From assembly GCA_026389055.1 (NCBI GenBank), contig JAPLIO010000147.1:1-8144 (forward strand): a stretch of 8,144 bases of DNA, read 5' to 3'. The position numbers and the translations under genes were made by a program. This DNA comes from Candidatus Melainabacteria bacterium (GTDB taxonomy: Bacteria > Cyanobacteriota > Vampirovibrionia > Vampirovibrionales > JAJTHC01). Under the pieces are notes generated by a model. The model was not told the DNA's origin. It worked only from the letters and a program-made list of their open reading frames with translations, and did no database searches. Below, piece after piece: positions 6,389 to 8,144 of this stretch. Every line of letters begins with the position of its first letter. Position 1 is the first letter of the stretch.

Positions 6389-7881
6389 TAAAAATCCGCA
6401 GAAGCTAAGCCAGAAGGGCTCAACGGACGTCCGCCAGTAGGATGATGATGCCCCTGCGAATGCCCGCCTTCCGAACAAAAGCCTTTTAACGGCAAAATTT
6501 TATTGGCATTACACAACCCCTCAGGGGCAACAGCCTGTTGAATAGCCCGCATCATAGCAATACTAGCAGGCGAAAGTTCATCACTTAAATAGCCCTGCTT
6601 TTCCAACCCAATGCCATGTTCCCCACTCAGCGTACCCCCCACCTTCACGCACAAGTGCATAATTTCATGCGATGCCTGTTTGACTCGGTCAATCTGCTCA
6701 AAATCCGTCGGGTCAAACATCAAATGCGGATGCAAATTCCCATCGCCCGCATGAAACACATTGGCTATAACCAAGTTGTATCGGTTGGCAATGGCGTTAA
6801 TTTCGGTCAAGGTTTCCGCCAATTTGCTTCTAGGAATAACAGGGTCCATCACATAAAACGCTGGCGATATATTGCCATAACTAGCCACCGCTCCTTTTCT
6901 AGCCTTCCATAATTGAGCAATACGTTCAGGGCTAGTGGCAGTTTCCACACTGAGCGGAACAAACGGTTCTACGGCGGATTGCAACGCCTGCAACAAATAA
7001 GCCAATTCGCTTGCTTGAAACGCATCGACTTCTGCCAACAACACCGCTTGAGCCGATGTTGGCAACCCCACGCCAAAGGCTTTATTGACGCATTGCACCG
7101 TCAACGCATCAATCAATTCCAACGCAGCAGGGTTAATGCCCGCCTGAATAATCGCACTAACGGCTTGCGATGCTGATTCTAACGAGCTAAACGCCATTAA
7201 CGCAACTGCCACATGGGTGGGCTTAGGCAACACGTTCACCCAAGCTTCACAAAGCAAGCCCAACGTCCCTTCTGAACCCACCAACAATTGCCGAAGGTTC
7301 AACCCATTCGGGGCGAACGGCGTTTGGTGGGCGTTTGTCCACACAATTTCCGCTTGGGGCGTAACCCAACAAAGCGAAAGGGTATGGTCGGTTGTTACGC
7401 CATATTTCGCACAGTGAATGCCCCCTGCATTTTCCGCCCAATTGCCACCAAACGTGCATGCACTTTGGCTGGAAGGGTCTGGGGCGTAGAACAAACCATG
7501 TTCTGCCAAGGCGAGATTGAGTTTGGCATTCACCAAGCCCGCCTGCACTTTGGCACATCCTGCTTCTGGGTTGATTTCTAGCAATTGATTTAATTTCGCA
7601 AAGCTGATTATTACCCCTGCTTCAGAAACGGCTAAACTACCGCCTGAAAGCCCTGTACCTGCCCCTCTGGCGGTGTAGGAAAGCCCTAATTGATTGCAGG
7701 TTTTTACAATCCACTGCACTTGTTGAGTGGTTTGGGGTAGCACAATGCAGGCGGGCAAGGTTGCCAGCATGAAGTTGGCATCCCGTTCGTAGGGGAACCG
7801 TTCGGGCAGGGAGCGGAGAACGCTCTGTTTACCAAGCGATTGTTCTGCTAGATGAAAAAATTGTTCAAGAGGGGTTGGCAT
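6388..7881 (-). CDS. glcD: GlcD-type FAD-linked oxidase (glycolate/D-lactate dehydrogenase)
   Basis: This flavoenzyme oxidises 2-hydroxy acids such as glycolate or D-lactate and passes electrons to a quinone or partner subunit. The PCMH FAD-binding domain (about 45-220) has RGAGTGLSGG (72-81) for pyrophosphate binding and PDPSSQSACTFGGNWAENAGG (134-154). The substrate/cap domain has HAGDGNLHP (377-385) and SGEHGIG (419-425), characteristic of GlcD. The core ends near ANKILPL (about 465). A 31-residue tail containing GHSQGHHHPTGG follows and is not expected in the family. The length of 497 aa is close to E. coli GlcD. No glcE or glcF is present here, so it may act alone or with distant partners, and the substrate is unresolved. 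The stop codon touches the MITE end. ATG 7881 has no clear Shine-Dalgarno. It is convergent with the typA-cca run. Confidence 0.9.
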   Translation of the reverse strand: MPTPLEQFFHLAEQSLGKQSVLRSLPERFPYERDANFMLATLPACIVLPQTTQQVQWIVKTCNQLGLSYTARGAGTGLSGGSLAVSEAGVIISFAKLNQLLEINPEAGCAKVQAGLVNAKLNLALAEHGLFYAPDPSSQSACTFGGNWAENAGGIHCAKYGVTTDHTLSLCWVTPQAEIVWTNAHQTPFAPNGLNLRQLLVGSEGTLGLLCEAWVNVLPKPTHVAVALMAFSSLESASQAVSAIIQAGINPAALELIDALTVQCVNKAFGVGLPTSAQAVLLAEVDAFQASELAYLLQALQSAVEPFVPLSVETATSPERIAQLWKARKGAVASYGNISPAFYVMDPVIPRSKLAETLTEINAIANRYNLVIANVFHAGDGNLHPHLMFDPTDFEQIDRVKQASHEIMHLCVKVGGTLSGEHGIGLEKQGYLSDELSPASIAMMRAIQQAVAPEGLCNANKILPLKGFCSEGGHSQGHHHPTGGRPLSPSGLASADF

Positions 7882-7987
7882 GGGGTGATGTTTTTTTCTG
7901 GTGCTTTTCTACAATTGCTTGCAACGGAAGGGTTTAAATCCTGCTTTAAGAAGCTGTCTGTTATTATTGTAAGGCAAAAATCTCTAT

Positions 7988-8016
7988 CTAATACTCATTA
8001 AACGATTAAATGTCGT
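7988..8016 (-). promoter_or_regulatory. Possible promoter of glcD
   Basis: On the minus strand ACGACA (8016-8011) lies 17 bp from TATTAG (7993-7988), each with 4 of 6 sigma70 consensus bases. It would give a leader of about 100 nt. The -35-like hexamer recurs at 8031-8036, which suggests an operator. The match is weak. The rest of 7882-7987 shows nothing else I can support. Confidence 0.3.
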
Positions 8017-8038
8017 GTTCTCTCATCGATTGTCGTTT
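8000..8038. promoter_or_regulatory. Possible operator: repeated ACGACA/TGTCGT boxes
   Basis: TGTCGT occurs at 8011-8016 and 8031-8036, with starts 20 bp apart, about two helical turns. AAACGA (8000-8005) and TCGTTT (8033-8038) form an enclosing inverted repeat, and the palindrome ATCGAT lies at 8025-8030. One box coincides with the proposed glcD -35 element. No regulator is recognised from these words, and short boxes like these can occur by chance. Confidence 0.3.
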
Positions 8039-8066
8039 CAGTCTTTAGCTGGTTGGTTTGTCAGGA

Positions 8067-8084
8067 GGTGCCTGTTTGGGCACC
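8067..8084. other. GC-rich hairpin beside the right C-rich repeat
   Basis: GGTGCC (8067-8072) and GGCACC (8079-8084) form a perfect 6-bp stem around a 6-nt loop. One A-C mismatch further out allows two or three more G-C pairs. On the plus strand it is followed by C, not T, so it is not a standard terminator. It directly adjoins the C-rich repeat and may belong to it. Confidence 0.5.
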
Positions 8085-8144
8085 CCCCGACACCCCCCAC
8101 AAACCTAGGGGTACCCCCTAGGAACCCCCAAAAAGCCACCCCCC
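8085..8144. repeat. C-rich dispersed repeat, right copy
   Basis: It aligns with 1-60 in the same orientation, with 4 mismatches. Its core CCTAGGGGTACCCCCTAGG (8104-8122) is a better palindrome than the left copy. The minus strand shows several runs of five or six G, giving quadruplex potential. It runs to the window edge, so its real end is unknown. Confidence 0.85.

Noticed and set aside
6616..7581. Plus-strand frames opposite glcD
   Set aside because: They lie entirely within the well-supported glcD gene on the other strand and show no family features.
1..8144. Composite transposon or island bounded by the terminal C-rich repeats
   Set aside because: The repeats carry no transposase or inverted ends, are in direct orientation, and enclose housekeeping genes with uniform codon use.
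1..8144. CRISPR arrays, tRNA or rRNA genes
   Set aside because: No regularly spaced repeats, no cloverleaf-like segments and no rRNA-like sequence were seen in the non-coding stretches.

Overview
The window reads as ordinary bacterial chromosome: five housekeeping-type genes enclosed by dispersed, non-coding repeats. Base composition is moderate by eye. Genes are tightly packed and CTA/CTAG is used freely. The taxon cannot be fixed from sequence alone. A PPOX-type HemG, a tRNA nucleotidyltransferase with what looks like a leftover CBS segment, and GTAGGGGCG-type palindromic repeats would all fit a cyanobacterium-related lineage such as Vampirovibrionia, but this is a low-confidence inference.

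Layout. Positions 1-60 hold a C-rich repeat that recurs at 8085-8144. A hairpin followed by a T-run (55-100) and the first copy of an exact 47-bp repeat (127-173) come next. A sigma70-like promoter (248-276) then leads into a four-gene plus-strand run. This comprises typA (ribosome-associated GTPase, best start TTG at 355), hemG (protoporphyrinogen/coproporphyrinogen oxidase, overlapping typA by 11 bp), an exported thermonuclease-family protein, and cca (tRNA nucleotidyltransferase). The gaps are an 11-bp overlap, 48 bp and 15 bp, so one transcript is likely. The cca reading frame closes at 6007, but coding-like sequence continues in the -1 frame to 6168, which suggests a frameshifted C-terminus.

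Between the convergent cca and glcD lie the second 47-bp repeat (6182-6228) and a 138-bp MITE-like element (6251-6388). The element has perfect 26-bp terminal inverted repeats and a nested inner palindrome, and its right end supplies the first base pair of the glcD stop codon. glcD (minus strand, 7881-6388) encodes a GlcD-type FAD-linked oxidase. Upstream of it, 7882-8144 holds a possible promoter with repeated ACGACA boxes, a GC-rich hairpin and the second C-rich repeat.

The genes serve translation and stress adaptation (typA), haem synthesis (hemG), extracytoplasmic nucleic-acid hydrolysis (nuclease), tRNA 3'-end maturation (cca) and alpha-hydroxy-acid oxidation (glcD). They do not form one pathway, and I see no sign of a defence island, prophage or other new multigene system. 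The most noteworthy signals are the repeat elements, the cca frameshift, the CBS-like relic in Cca and a calcium-loop-like insert in the nuclease. Both window ends fall inside copies of the same repeat, which would fit an assembly contig broken at repeats.
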